Assembly: GCA_002409445.1 (NCBI GenBank)
Contig: DHNJ01000309.1
Span: 1-47,646, forward strand
Source of the DNA: Armatimonadetes bacterium UBA5419
GTDB taxonomy: Bacteria; Armatimonadota; UBA10988
DNA length: 47,646 bases
Direction of reading: 5' to 3'
Position 1 is the first letter of the stretch. The number at the start of each line of letters is the position of its first letter. A model generated the notes under the pieces. It made no database searches, was not told where the DNA came from, and saw only the letters and a program-made list of their open reading frames with translations. Made by a program: the position numbers and the translations under genes. Positions 25,374-36,500 of this stretch are shown here, one piece after another.

Positions 25374-26618
25374 TCAGTCGATCAGCACCACCCGGTGGTA
25401 GCGCTTCTTGCCCGCGCGCAACAGGATCCCCCCGTCGCGCACATCGGCAAGGTCGACCACGCGGTCCAGCGTGTCAACGCGCTCCTCGTTCAGGTAACAG
25501 CCGCCCTGCTCGACCAGTCGCTTGACCGCTGACCGCGACGCGGCGAGGCCAATCTGGCAGAACAGGTCCACAATCGTCAGTGTGCCATCGAACTGTGCCG
25601 CACGTAATTCACTGGTCGGCGCACCCTCGCCCGGTGCCCCGCCGCCGCCAAACAGCGCTTTCGCCGCATCGCGCGCGCGATCAGCCTCGGGCGCGCCGTG
25701 GACCAGCGCGGTGACCTCCCAGGCCAGCCGCCGCTTCGCCTCGTTCAATGCCGCACCCTCAACCGCGCAGAGCTCGGTGATCTCATCGAGGCTGAGGAAA
25801 GTAAACAGCTTCAGGCACTTGGCGATATCGCGGTCGTCAAGGTTGACGAAGTACTGGTAGAAGTCGTACGGGCTGGTCTGCGCCGGCGACAGGTACAGCG
25901 CGCCGTGCTCGGTCTTGCCCATCTTCTGCCCGCTCGCGGTCGTCAGCAGCGGCGCACAGAGCACCCCCGCCTCCGCGCCCTCGACCCGGCGGATCAGGTC
26001 CATGCCCGCCAGACAGTTGGCCCACTGGTCGCTCCCGGCGCATTGCAGCAGGCAACCGTGGGTGCGGTAGAGATGCAGGAAGTCATAGGCCTGGAGCAAC
26101 TGATAGCTGAACTCGAGGAAGGTCAGCGGTTGGTTGTCGTCGAGCCGGGTGCGGTAGATCTCGAGGGTGAGCATCTGGTTGACGCTGAACAGGCGGCCGT
26201 AGTCGCGCATGAACTCCAGCCAGCTTAGTTCCCAGAGCCAGTCGGCGTTGTTCAGCACCAGCCCGCGACCATCGTCGAACTCGAGGAACCGCACCAGCTG
26301 CTCGCGCTGGCTGGCGACGTTGGCGTCGACGTTCTCGCGCGTCAGCATGGGCCGGCTCGTGCTCTTGCCGCTGGGGTCGCCGATCATGCCGGTGCCGCCG
26401 CCCGAAAGGACGATCGGCCGGTGGCCCGCCTGCTGTAGGTGGGCCATCATCATCACCGGCACCAAGTGGCCGACGGTCAGGCTCGGGCCGGTTGGGTCGA
26501 AGCCCGTATAGTAGGTGGTCGGCGTCGAAAGCATCTCGCGCAGGCGGACCTCGTCACTCATCTGATGCACAAAACCGCGCGCTACCAACGTGTCTAGTAT
26601 GTGCTCGCCGCCACTCAT
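25374..26618 (-). CDS. tyrS: Tyrosyl-tRNA synthetase
   Basis: The protein has 414 residues from ATG 26618; AAAGGAG is ideally 8 bases away, whereas the upstream in-frame GTG 26627 overlaps it. This class I synthetase charges tRNA-Tyr. Features are the YYTGFDPTGPSLTVGHLVP segment (HIGH variant HLVP), YDFLHLY, CAGSDQWANCLAGMDLIRR, and KMGKT as the KMSKS variant. A C-terminal S4 RNA-binding domain follows (SRSAVKRLVEQGGCYLNEERV). It is the first gene of the minus-strand run; its own promoter region (26619-26660) shows only a weak GTGACC/GATACT pair. No T-box leader is seen. Confidence 0.96.
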   Translation of the reverse strand: MSGGEHILDTLVARGFVHQMSDEVRLREMLSTPTTYYTGFDPTGPSLTVGHLVPVMMMAHLQQAGHRPIVLSGGGTGMIGDPSGKSTSRPMLTRENVDANVASQREQLVRFLEFDDGRGLVLNNADWLWELSWLEFMRDYGRLFSVNQMLTLEIYRTRLDDNQPLTFLEFSYQLLQAYDFLHLYRTHGCLLQCAGSDQWANCLAGMDLIRRVEGAEAGVLCAPLLTTASGQKMGKTEHGALYLSPAQTSPYDFYQYFVNLDDRDIAKCLKLFTFLSLDEITELCAVEGAALNEAKRRLAWEVTALVHGAPEADRARDAAKALFGGGGAPGEGAPTSELRAAQFDGTLTIVDLFCQIGLAASRSAVKRLVEQGGCYLNEERVDTLDRVVDLADVRDGGILLRAGKKRYHRVVLID

Positions 26619-26691
26619 CAAGTCCACTCCTTTGACCTAGTATCGCACGGGATCGCCGCAGGGGTCACGCCCGCGCCAGCCGATTCTGCGC

Positions 26692-26721
26692 TTGCCAGCG
26701 ACGCTGGCTTCGGTCTATGCT
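26692..26721 (+). promoter_or_regulatory. Promoter of the Nudix gene
   Basis: TTGCCA at 26692-26697 and TATGCT at 26716-26721, spacing 18. The -10 is the same hexamer as at the prepilin gene. Predicted start near 26728 leaves about 11 bases before ATG 26739. Confidence 0.55.
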
Positions 26722-26738
26722 CGGCGCGGAGTGGGTCG

Positions 26739-27290
26739 ATGGCCGGGCTGAACGCCGAAGTCCAATTGGACAGCCAACGCGTCTACGACGGGCGGATTGT
26801 ACGCCTCGACGTGGACACCGTCCGGCTCGCCGGCGGCGGCGAGAGCGTGCGCGAGGTCGTCCGCCACGGTGGCGCGGCGCTAGTCATTCCGGTCGATGCC
26901 GAGGGCCAGGTCACGCTCATCCGCCAGTTCCGCTACGCCACCGGCCAGGTACTGCTCGAAGCGCCCGCCGGCGGCCGCGACGGCGAAGAGCCGCCGCTTG
27001 CTTGTGCTCAGCGCGAACTGGCCGAAGAGACCGGCCTAGGCGCGGGCGAGTGGGTCGAGCTGGGCCACTTCTACACCACCCCCGGTTTCACCGACGAGAT
27101 CATCTGGGTCTTCCTCGCGCGCGACCTGCGGCCGGTCAGCGGCTTCGCAGCCGACCACGACGAGGAGATCGAGATCGTCCGCATGCCGCTAGCCGAGGCG
27201 CACGCGCGCGCGCTACGCGGCGAGATCCTCGATGCGAAGACCGTCTGCGGGCTAGTCTGGGCGGGGGCGCGGCTCGCCGCCGGCCCGTAA
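26739..27290 (+). CDS. Nudix hydrolase, ADP-ribose pyrophosphatase type
   Basis: The protein has 183 residues from ATG 26739; the promoter -10 at 26716 rules out longer in-frame starts. The Nudix box is complete and canonical (GX5EX7REUXEEXGU): GGRDGEE followed by REL-AEE-TGL. Downstream, the ADP-ribose pyrophosphatase pattern FYTTPGFTDEIIWVFLARDL is present. It should cleave ADP-ribose or related nucleoside diphosphate sugars to AMP and a sugar phosphate. It is monocistronic, divergent from tyrS, with a 114-base spacer before the pentapeptide gene. Confidence 0.9.
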   Translation: MAGLNAEVQLDSQRVYDGRIVRLDVDTVRLAGGGESVREVVRHGGAALVIPVDAEGQVTLIRQFRYATGQVLLEAPAGGRDGEEPPLACAQRELAEETGLGAGEWVELGHFYTTPGFTDEIIWVFLARDLRPVSGFAADHDEEIEIVRMPLAEAHARALRGEILDAKTVCGLVWAGARLAAGP

Positions 27291-27360
27291 CGAGTTCGCT
27301 AGGCATAGAACTCTGAATAGTGGGTAAATGAGCGTTAATCGGTCCGGCCAGCGCGGGCCG

Positions 27361-27389
27361 TTACTACTGTCTTAGCTAGCGGCAATAAT
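27361..27389 (+). promoter_or_regulatory. Promoter of the pentapeptide-repeat gene
   Basis: TTACTA at 27361-27366 and AATAAT at 27384-27389, spacing 17, in an AT-richer spacer. Predicted start near 27396, under 10 bases from the ATG at 27405. Confidence 0.5.
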
Positions 27390-27404
27390 GGTAGGTCTAA
27401 CGTG

Positions 27405-28247
27405 ATGGACGACGCGAATTCGCGTGATTCGGTGGAAACGGCAGCAGGAGCCCGCCTGACGCGCCAGCAGGTCGAGGCTCGCCTGCCCGACCTGGCGGGT
27501 GCCGTCTGCGACGGTCTCAACCTCGCTGGGATGGAGCTTGATGGCGCCAACCTCATCGGCGCGTCGTTCTTCGGTGCCGACCTGCGCGGCACCAGCCTGC
27601 GTGGTGCGAAGGTCCGCGGCGCCGACCTCCGTGGCGCCGATCTGCGCGGCGCGCTGCTCGAGGCGGTCGAGCTGCGGCGCGCCGTGATCGACGACTCCAC
27701 CCGCCTCGATGACCGCGTCCGGCTGGCGCTGCTGCTGGCCACGACCAGCGAGACCAACACCGCCGCGGGCATGGACTTCAACGGCCTTGGCCTCCAGTCC
27801 GCCGACCTGCGCGCGGCGGTCCTCCGCGGTGCCTCGTTGCGCGCTGCCTGGCTCCAGGGCGCGACGCTGGTCGAGGCGGACCTGACCGGCGCCAGCCTCT
27901 CGTGCGCCAATCTCGGCGGCGTGCAGGCGCGTGGCGCGGTGCTCGTCGGCGCCGACCTCTCATGGGCCGATCTGCACGGTGCGGCGCTCGTCGGTGCGAT
28001 CCTCTCGCAGGCCAACTTGCGCGGCGCGAACCTCAGCGGCGCGGACCTCGGCGGCGCCGACCTGAGCGGTGCGGACCTGTCGCTGGCCAATCTCGGCGGC
28101 GCGAACCTGCGCGGCGCCAACCTCTCTACCGCGACGCTGCGCGGCACGTTCGTCCGCGGCGCCACCTACGCAGCGGCCGGCCGTGACGCGACCCAGTTCC
28201 CGGTTGATTTCGAGCCCGTCGCGGGCGGGTTGCTGGCCCTGGCCTAG
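27405..28247 (+). CDS. Pentapeptide-repeat protein
   Basis: The protein has 280 residues from ATG 27405 (GTG at 27402 is an equal alternative). Two runs of A(D/N)LXX repeats should fold as right-handed quadrilateral beta-helices. The first is residues about 38-90 (GANLIGASFFGADLRGTSL), the second about 128-252 (GADLSGADLSLANLGGANL). Between them is a non-repeat linker (about 91-127) with VRLALLLATTSETN that may be helical. There is no signal peptide or membrane segment. The GGC-GCC-rich repeat coding makes the DNA locally repetitive. Some such proteins (Qnr, MfpA) mimic DNA and protect gyrase; nothing here shows that. The function is unknown. Confidence 0.9.
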   Translation: MDDANSRDSVETAAGARLTRQQVEARLPDLAGAVCDGLNLAGMELDGANLIGASFFGADLRGTSLRGAKVRGADLRGADLRGALLEAVELRRAVIDDSTRLDDRVRLALLLATTSETNTAAGMDFNGLGLQSADLRAAVLRGASLRAAWLQGATLVEADLTGASLSCANLGGVQARGAVLVGADLSWADLHGAALVGAILSQANLRGANLSGADLGGADLSGADLSLANLGGANLRGANLSTATLRGTFVRGATYAAAGRDATQFPVDFEPVAGGLLALA

Positions 28248-28263
28248 GGGCTCGGCGGCTGCG

Positions 28264-28272
28264 TGCTACAAT
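28264..28272 (+). promoter_or_regulatory. Extended -10 promoter element for the 28290 gene
   Basis: TGCTACAAT (TGn plus TACAAT at 28267-28272) with no good -35. Predicted start near 28279, about 11 bases before ATG 28290. Confidence 0.45.
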
Positions 28273-28289
28273 CCCCGCCGGGTGGTGGC

Positions 28290-29102
28290 ATGGATGATAT
28301 CGATCACCTGATCGATCGGCTCCTCGGCGATCAGGACACCGAGTCCGAGTTCGGCCGGGTACGGTCCTATCGGCTCTGTGTCCGCTTCGCGGAGGAGGCC
28401 CTGGCGAAGGACCGTCGCTGCAACGCCTTCCTCCTCCGCGCCGCCGAGCGCCTGGGCCAGGCACCGATGGCCCTGCCGGTCGTCTTCAACCGCGTTGCGC
28501 TGCCCGAGGCCGCGCGCGCCTGCTTCTACATCCACGAGGACGACGGCCCCGTGCTGGTCGGCAATCGCGACGGCCTGCGCTACCTCGCCGCACTGCTCGC
28601 CGAGCTGGCCGAGGCTCCGGTGCCGGGCGAGTCGATCTACCTTGACCCCGATTTCGAGCCGTTCGTCGGCGATAGCGACGGGCTCCTGGTCTACGCCGAG
28701 AACGAGGACTGGTTCGCGGCGCTCGACGACGGGCGCGAGGACGAGCTGGCGGCCGAGTGGGAGGCGGAGGTCACCGCGCGGATCATGAACCCGGCGCACA
28801 TCGTCGCCCTGCAGTTCGAGCGCCAGCTGCCCCTCCCGCTGGCCCTCTGCCCGCACCGCATTTACCGCGTCTACCACGTCGGTGAGATCACCCCCGCGAC
28901 AGATGCCGACGTGCCCCGTCTGCTCATCCGCCCGAGCAGTGACCGCCTCCGCGTCCTCGCCCTGCGCGACGACGACGGGCAGCCGGTCCAGCTGATCGTC
29001 GACCTCGACGATCTCGCGCTAACCTTCTACTACCCGTGGCATCTGGAGCAGTTTGCCGAGGCCTTCGCACCGGACGGGACCAGCGACGCGAAACAGCGTT
29101 GA
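28290..29102 (+). CDS. Hypothetical acidic protein, function unknown
   Basis: The protein has 270 residues from ATG 28290, with GGGTGG just upstream; an in-frame GTG at 28263 lies inside the promoter element. It is acidic, with no signal peptide or membrane segment. Two regions look alike in rhythm: VVFNRVALPEAARACFYIHEDDGPVLV and RLRVLALRDDDGQPVQLIVDLDDLALTFYY. Each has a beta-rich stretch with a DDGxP turn, perhaps an internal duplication. A middle segment is Asp/Glu-dense (FAALDDGREDELAAEWEAEV). No family is recognised. Its TGA stop lies inside the TTGACA of the tRNA promoter. Confidence 0.6.
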   Translation: MDDIDHLIDRLLGDQDTESEFGRVRSYRLCVRFAEEALAKDRRCNAFLLRAAERLGQAPMALPVVFNRVALPEAARACFYIHEDDGPVLVGNRDGLRYLAALLAELAEAPVPGESIYLDPDFEPFVGDSDGLLVYAENEDWFAALDDGREDELAAEWEAEVTARIMNPAHIVALQFERQLPLPLALCPHRIYRVYHVGEITPATDADVPRLLIRPSSDRLRVLALRDDDGQPVQLIVDLDDLALTFYYPWHLEQFAEAFAPDGTSDAKQR

Positions 29103-29127
29103 CATCTGCGCACGCCCGCGCTATACT
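29099..29127 (+). promoter_or_regulatory. tRNA-Asp promoter
   Basis: TTGACA at 29099-29104 and TATACT at 29122-29127, spacing 17, the strongest promoter in the window. The start near 29134 is 14 bases before the mature tRNA end. Confidence 0.8.
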
Positions 29128-29147
29128 CCGCTTGCTTATCCAAGCAA

Positions 29148-29221
29148 GGAGCCGTAGCTCAATCGGTTAGAGCGCTGGCCTGTCAAGCCAGAGGTCGCGG
29201 GTTCAAGTCCCGTCGGCTCCG
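29148..29221 (+). tRNA. tRNA-Asp (GTC)
   Basis: A 74-base cloverleaf. The acceptor stem GGAGCCG pairs with CGGCTCC (29214-29220), with discriminator G at 29221. The anticodon stem CTGGC/GCCAG encloses CTGTCAA, with anticodon GTC at 29182-29184. The T arm is GCGGG-TTCAAGT-CCCGT. The CCA end is not encoded and must be added. Confidence 0.97.
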
Positions 29222-29226
29222 TCCCT

Positions 29227-29262
29227 ACCGCCGTGCCAGACTTGGTGCGGCGGTTTCTTTTT
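29227..29262 (+). terminator. Rho-independent terminator of tRNA-Asp
   Basis: A 12-base stem with two wobble pairs (29227-29238 with 29243-29254) and a GACT loop is followed by TTTCTTTTT. It is the clearest intrinsic terminator in the window. The 29263-29477 stretch after it shows no gene or convincing element. Confidence 0.9.
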
Positions 29263-29477
29263 GTGGCGCGGCTACGTGCTAGAGCCGCAAGATCCTACCC
29301 AGCTTCGGTCACAGGCTGGACCGGCCGACTCTGGGGTGCGCCTAGGCCTTCGCCAGCGTCTCTCGCGGCGCTGCGCGACTTCGGCAGACGCGGCCCGCAG
29401 ACCCGCTTGCCGTCGAGCGGCGCTAGCTGGAGGCCAACCCCGCACGCCGGCGGCGTGCCCCAAGTGCCCCAAACGCG

Positions 29478-29505
29478 TTTGCCCGCGTCCCTTGCGCCGT
29501 ATAAT
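29478..29505 (+). promoter_or_regulatory. Promoter of the translin-XRE-acnA operon
   Basis: A perfect TATAAT at 29500-29505, with TTTGCC at 29478-29483 (spacing 16). Predicted start near 29512, leaving a leader of about 46 bases with GGGAGGAG before GTG 29558. Confidence 0.6.
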
Positions 29506-29557
29506 CGAGGCAGACTGCGCCGCCTCGCCTGCGGCCGGTGCTACCGGGAGGAGTACT

Positions 29558-30205
29558 GTGGGCAGGGATCTGAACGCCGAACTCGCGGCCAGCGCGGATC
29601 AGGCGCGCGCCGCATTTGACCATGCTGACGCCGCGCGTGAGACCGCCTACCGCCTCCAGCGCGAGGTGACGCGCGCCGCCGCCAGCGCCATCCGCGCCCT
29701 CCACCGCCGCGCCCCCGCGGAAGCTGCCACCGAACTGGCCGAGTGCCAGGCCCTCGCCGCACAGCTCAACGCCGCCGCCCGGCCCTGCCCCGCGGTCTAC
29801 TGGACCGGCTTCGTGCTCGATGCCCAGAAGGAGGTCGCCGAGGCCGCCCTGCTCGCCGCCATCGTCGCCGACCAGCCGCTGCCCACCGCCGACCAGCTGG
29901 ACATCGAGACCGCACCGTGGCTCAACGGCCTGGCCGAGGCGGCCGGCGAGCTGCGCCGCTACGTCCTCGACGAACTGCGCGCGGAACGGTATGAGCGCGC
30001 CGAGACGCTGATCGACGCGCTGACCGCGATCTACGACTGCCTGGTTGGCTTCGACTACCCCGACGCCATCCTGCTCGGGCTCAAGCGCCGGCTCGATATG
30101 GTCCGCGGGGTGATGGAGCGCACGCTGAGCGACGTGGCGACGACGGTGCGCGACGCCAAGCTGCTCGCGGCCCTGGCCGCCGCCGCCGAGCGCGCCGATG
30201 GCTAG
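29558..30205 (+). CDS. Translin/TRAX-like protein
   Basis: The protein has 215 residues from GTG 29558 behind GGGAGGAG. It is all-helical and matches the prokaryotic translin family as I recall it. Markers are RETAYRLQREVTRAAASAIRALHRR in the first helices, FVLDAQKEVAEAALLAA, WLNGLAEAAGELRRYVLDEL, and the hallmark FDYPDAILLGLKRRLDMVRGVMERTLSDV. Eukaryotic translin and TRAX bind RNA and single-stranded DNA as octamers, and TRAX is the RNase of C3PO. Its acidic residues sit in an ExxE pair and a D/E...GEL segment; both have acidic counterparts here (KEVAE, LAEAAGEL). Nuclease activity is therefore possible. It overlaps the next gene by 8 bases. The family call is good; the activity is inferred. 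Confidence 0.82.
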   Translation: MGRDLNAELAASADQARAAFDHADAARETAYRLQREVTRAAASAIRALHRRAPAEAATELAECQALAAQLNAAARPCPAVYWTGFVLDAQKEVAEAALLAAIVADQPLPTADQLDIETAPWLNGLAEAAGELRRYVLDELRAERYERAETLIDALTAIYDCLVGFDYPDAILLGLKRRLDMVRGVMERTLSDVATTVRDAKLLAALAAAAERADG

Positions 30206-30953
30206 CGGCGGGGACCTGGCGGGGCGGATCCGCGCGCGGCGCGAGCGCTGCGGGTTGAAGCAGGCCGACCTGGCCGCGGCCCTGCGCGTCTCGCCGCAGG
30301 CGGTCAGCAAGTGGGAGCGCGGCGAGAACGCGCCGGACCTGAGCCTGCTGCTGCCGCTCGCCCAGCTGCTCGACGTCTCAGTCGACTGGCTGCTCGGCGC
30401 CTACGACGACCCGCGCGAGGTCTTCGACGCGACGGTCGTCGCCACTGGTGTGCAATCGGCGCGCCAGGTCGCCGCCACGCTCGCCCCGCGTGAGCTGGCC
30501 CGCTGGGCCAACGGCATCTGCTACCACGTAACCGAAGCATTCGTCGCCCAGCACGGCCTGCCGGTCAAGACGATCGGCGCGGGCGGCGTGGTCGGCCTCT
30601 TCTCCGGCCAGGACCACGCCCAGCGGGCCCTGACCGCCGCGCTGGCCGCCGCCGCGATGACCACCGAGGCCAAGCTCAAGATCGGGCTGGCCAGCGGCGA
30701 GGTCTACTTCGGGCCCCTCGGCCACCCCGAGCACGCCCGGCCCGACGTGGTCGGCCAGGCGTTCGTGACCGCCTTCCTCATCCGCGACTGGGGCGCTGAA
30801 CATACCGCCTCGGGTGTGGTAGTCTGCTCCTCGACAGCTGACCGTCTGCCCGCTGACCCGCGCCTGGGATCGGCCGCGACCGTCGAGCTGCCCGGTGTGC
30901 GTGCGCCGCTGCGGCTCCATCCGGCGCGGCGGGTCGAAGATCGTGAGGGTTGA
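30198..30953 (+). CDS. XRE-family regulator fused to a degenerate class III nucleotide cyclase domain
   Basis: The protein has 251 residues from ATG 30198. Residues 5-70 are an XRE/Cro helix-turn-helix (IRARRERCGLKQADLAAALRVSPQAVSKWERGENAPDL, shown in part). From about 75 the chain follows the class III cyclase pattern: VVATGVQSARQVAATLAP, LPVKTIGAGGVVGLFSG, DHAQRALTAAL, LKIGLASGEVYFGPLG and VVGQAFVTAF. In active cyclases the first metal Asp lies in FxDI and the second in GDG. Here these are VAT and GAG, and the catalytic Asn/Arg segment is also lost. It probably senses a nucleotide or partner rather than making cAMP. It is coupled to translin and precedes acnA by one base. Confidence 0.78.
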   Translation: MASGGDLAGRIRARRERCGLKQADLAAALRVSPQAVSKWERGENAPDLSLLLPLAQLLDVSVDWLLGAYDDPREVFDATVVATGVQSARQVAATLAPRELARWANGICYHVTEAFVAQHGLPVKTIGAGGVVGLFSGQDHAQRALTAALAAAAMTTEAKLKIGLASGEVYFGPLGHPEHARPDVVGQAFVTAFLIRDWGAEHTASGVVVCSSTADRLPADPRLGSAATVELPGVRAPLRLHPARRVEDREG

Positions 30954-30954
30954 A

Positions 30955-33590
<2,636 letters not shown>

Positions 33591-33594
<4 letters not shown>

Positions 33595-36500
33595 GGGTTC
33601 ATCGTGAAGTCGTAGTAGTCGCGCTCGATGGCGCGGTAGTTGGCATCAAGGCGCGGTCCGAGCAGAAGGATCGCACTCAGCCGCCGCGCCATCGACGTGA
33701 ACTCGCGCATCTCGGCGGTCAGCAAGGCCCGGCCCAGAAGCGGTAGTTCGCGGTAGCTCAGCCACTTCTTAAGCACCTGGTATCCACCGATACACATCTC
33801 CCAGACCGTGCTTGGGATGGCGCCCCAGTAGGCCGCGTCGTTCAGATACACATCGACCACGGTCGCGCCGAGCAGCTCGCACGCGGTCTCCTCATCAAGC
33901 TCGTACTCCCGCGCGGTCAGCGCCAATGCCGCCCGCTCCTCAACGGAGTAAGCGCGCACCTCGGCCCGACCGCGCCGCGGCATGACCACTCCGCCCTGCC
34001 CCGCTCCGCCCCAACCGGCCGTCAGCTCGAGGTCCTCCGCGCGCAACTGACCACCCGCGACTGCCCGGGGCACCGCGACCCAGTCGATGAGGGGCAGCGC
34101 GTCCGCGGCGCCACCGGGGACCTGCGCTTCAGGCTCAAGGAGCCCCGCGAGTTGCCGCCCGAGGCGCGCGGACTCGTTCAGAGTCGCTAGGCTGTTCGGT
34201 AGCGGCACACGCGGCCAATCCCCCCGTAGACCGTCCTCCTGCTCAGCCAAGTACGCGGGCGTATAGGTCACCGCCAACGCATGGAGCCAGGGCGCCGCCG
34301 CGGTCGCATCACAGCGATCCGGCTCGGGCGCACCAAGCTTCGTCAGCCAGCGACGTGCCGCTGCGGACAGGTTCGCGCGCGTGGCCAGGCCCGTCCTGCT
34401 GCCGTGCGGCGAGTCGCCAAAGTCGAGCGAAGTTTGGCCGCCAGGGCCAGTCTGAGCGGTCACCAGGAGCATCGGCGCATAGTACGCGTGCGTGCGCACC
34501 GCCTGATCGTTGCCGAGGGCACTCGTCAAATAGGCCGGGTAGCCCTCAATCTGAGCCACACGCTGCTTCCGTGATACGAACGACGCATTGCCAGGAAAGA
34601 CGTTAGGAAGATAGGTAGGCCGCGGCTCGTTCCACAGCGGGCGCACGAGCGACGTGTAGCACCAGCGGTGGTCCATGGCCGTCTGCAGCCAGGGCTTGAT
34701 CGCGTCTTGACTGAACTGCTCCACGGCCAATACGCGCTCGCGAGCCATCCGCGCATCGAAGCGCGCCCAGTCCTGCGTGTAGCCATGGCCCAGCGCGGCC
34801 AGTTCGGCCCACTCGAGGTCGCGGTCGTAGTAGGCCTTCATCCGGTCGACGAGCGCGGTGCGGTCGATGTCGATGAGCGCTCCCCCACGCTTCTCCAGCA
34901 GCCCACAGTACGGCTCTTCCGCGGCCAGTTCCGCGACCGAAGGCCACCGCCGGTAGTCCGCCGAGACCGCTGCGGGCCGGAAGGAGAGGCGCGTCGCTGG
35001 TTCTGGCTGGACCACGACGTACGGATGACCATCCTCCAGGCTCTCCGGTGAGACGGTGGTCGCCAGGAGATCCGCGCCTTTGGTAGTGCCCCAGAACTCA
35101 CGCAGCCGCACATCGGCCCGCGGGCGGCGGTTACTGGCCCTGACGAGCAAACTCACAGCGGTGCCCACGCGAATCCCAGCACGGTTGAGTGTGGTCGAGA
35201 AGACGCTGGGGTCGGGCGCGCCCCAGGGTGTTAGCTTTCCCGTCCGCCGGCTGTCGCCGTTGAGGCTGTCGAACCAGAGCAGGTCGAAGCTCCGCAGCAG
35301 CTCCTGGCGCATCGCGACAAACGATGGATCGCCAAGATACGAGAAATTGCTGATATAGCACACCACACCGCGACCCGTCGCTGCAATCCGGCGCTCCGCC
35401 AAGCGGAAGAACCTGACGTACAGGTCGTCGAGGTTGTACTTCTTGACGCCCCACGTCTCGGCGAGACCCGTCTTGTAGGGCTCGACCAGCCCGCCTTCCT
35501 CCTCGGGGCTGATGCCTGCGAACGCGTTGTAGGGCGGGTTACCGAGGACAACGAGGATCGGTGCCTCGCGTTTCACTTCGGCCGCGGCGTCTGCTTCCTC
35601 CTGCAATTCGGGCCACAGCGACGGTTGGCGCGGCTCGGTCGAGGCCGCCCAGCCGGTCAGCGAGTTGGTCAAGTAGACGCCCGCGCGCTCCTTGGGACTC
35701 AAGGGCGCACCAAGTTCGGTCAACAGCAAGCCGAGCTGCAAGTGCGCGACCACGAACGGCGCGGGCAGGATCTCGAACCCGTGGATCCGGCTTTGGACCG
35801 CCTGCCGCAGCTCCTGACCGACCAACGCCTCCTCGCCGCGTTCACGCAGCGTGCGATCGATGCGCCGCAGCACCGCGACCAGGTAGGCACCCGTGCCGCA
35901 GCAGGGATCGAGGACATGAACCAGCGGGTCGGCCAGCCCGGCGCGAACGCCCAGTTCCTCGCGCAGCACGCGGTCCACGCGCTCAACTTGGTAGTCGACG
36001 ATTTCCTGCGGCGTATACCAGACGCCCAGCTCTTTGCGCAGTTGAGGGTCGTAGGCGGCGAGGAACGGTTCGTAGAAGTACTGGACCGCTTGCTCGGCGT
36101 CGAACTCGGCGAAGAATGCCGCGCGATCTACTCGATCGAGGACTTCCGTGGTCCAGTCCAGAATCTCCGTCAAACCCAGCGGTCCAAGCGTCCCATAGCC
36201 GGCCAGGTGCTCGTAGAGGCGTTGGAGCATGGGCACATGAAGCGTGCGGCCGGCGGCCGCCCAGTCAAATCGCTCGTCCGGTGCGGGGTTGCCTCGGACC
36301 CACATGACCCACGCCGAGAAGACGCCGTAGAACAACGTCTGAACCAGCGTGGCCCGGAAAAACCGCTCCCCCTCCGGCCCCTCGAAAGTCATGCCGAGCG
36401 CCTGTTCGAGCGCCACCCGCAAGCCAGCGAGGCGGTCGAGCCTGCTCGCGTCGATCCGCGCCTTCGCCTCCCGCGCATACGAGGCCAGGTACCACGCCAC

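Noticed and set aside
27530..28160. Local GC-rich near-repeats, at first sight a tandem DNA repeat
   Set aside because: The periodicity is 15 bases and in frame with A(D/N)LXX; it is fully explained by the pentapeptide-repeat protein.
29263..29477. Possible small gene or RNA after the tRNA terminator
   Set aside because: Frames here lack ribosome sites and promoter elements, and no stable conserved structure is apparent.
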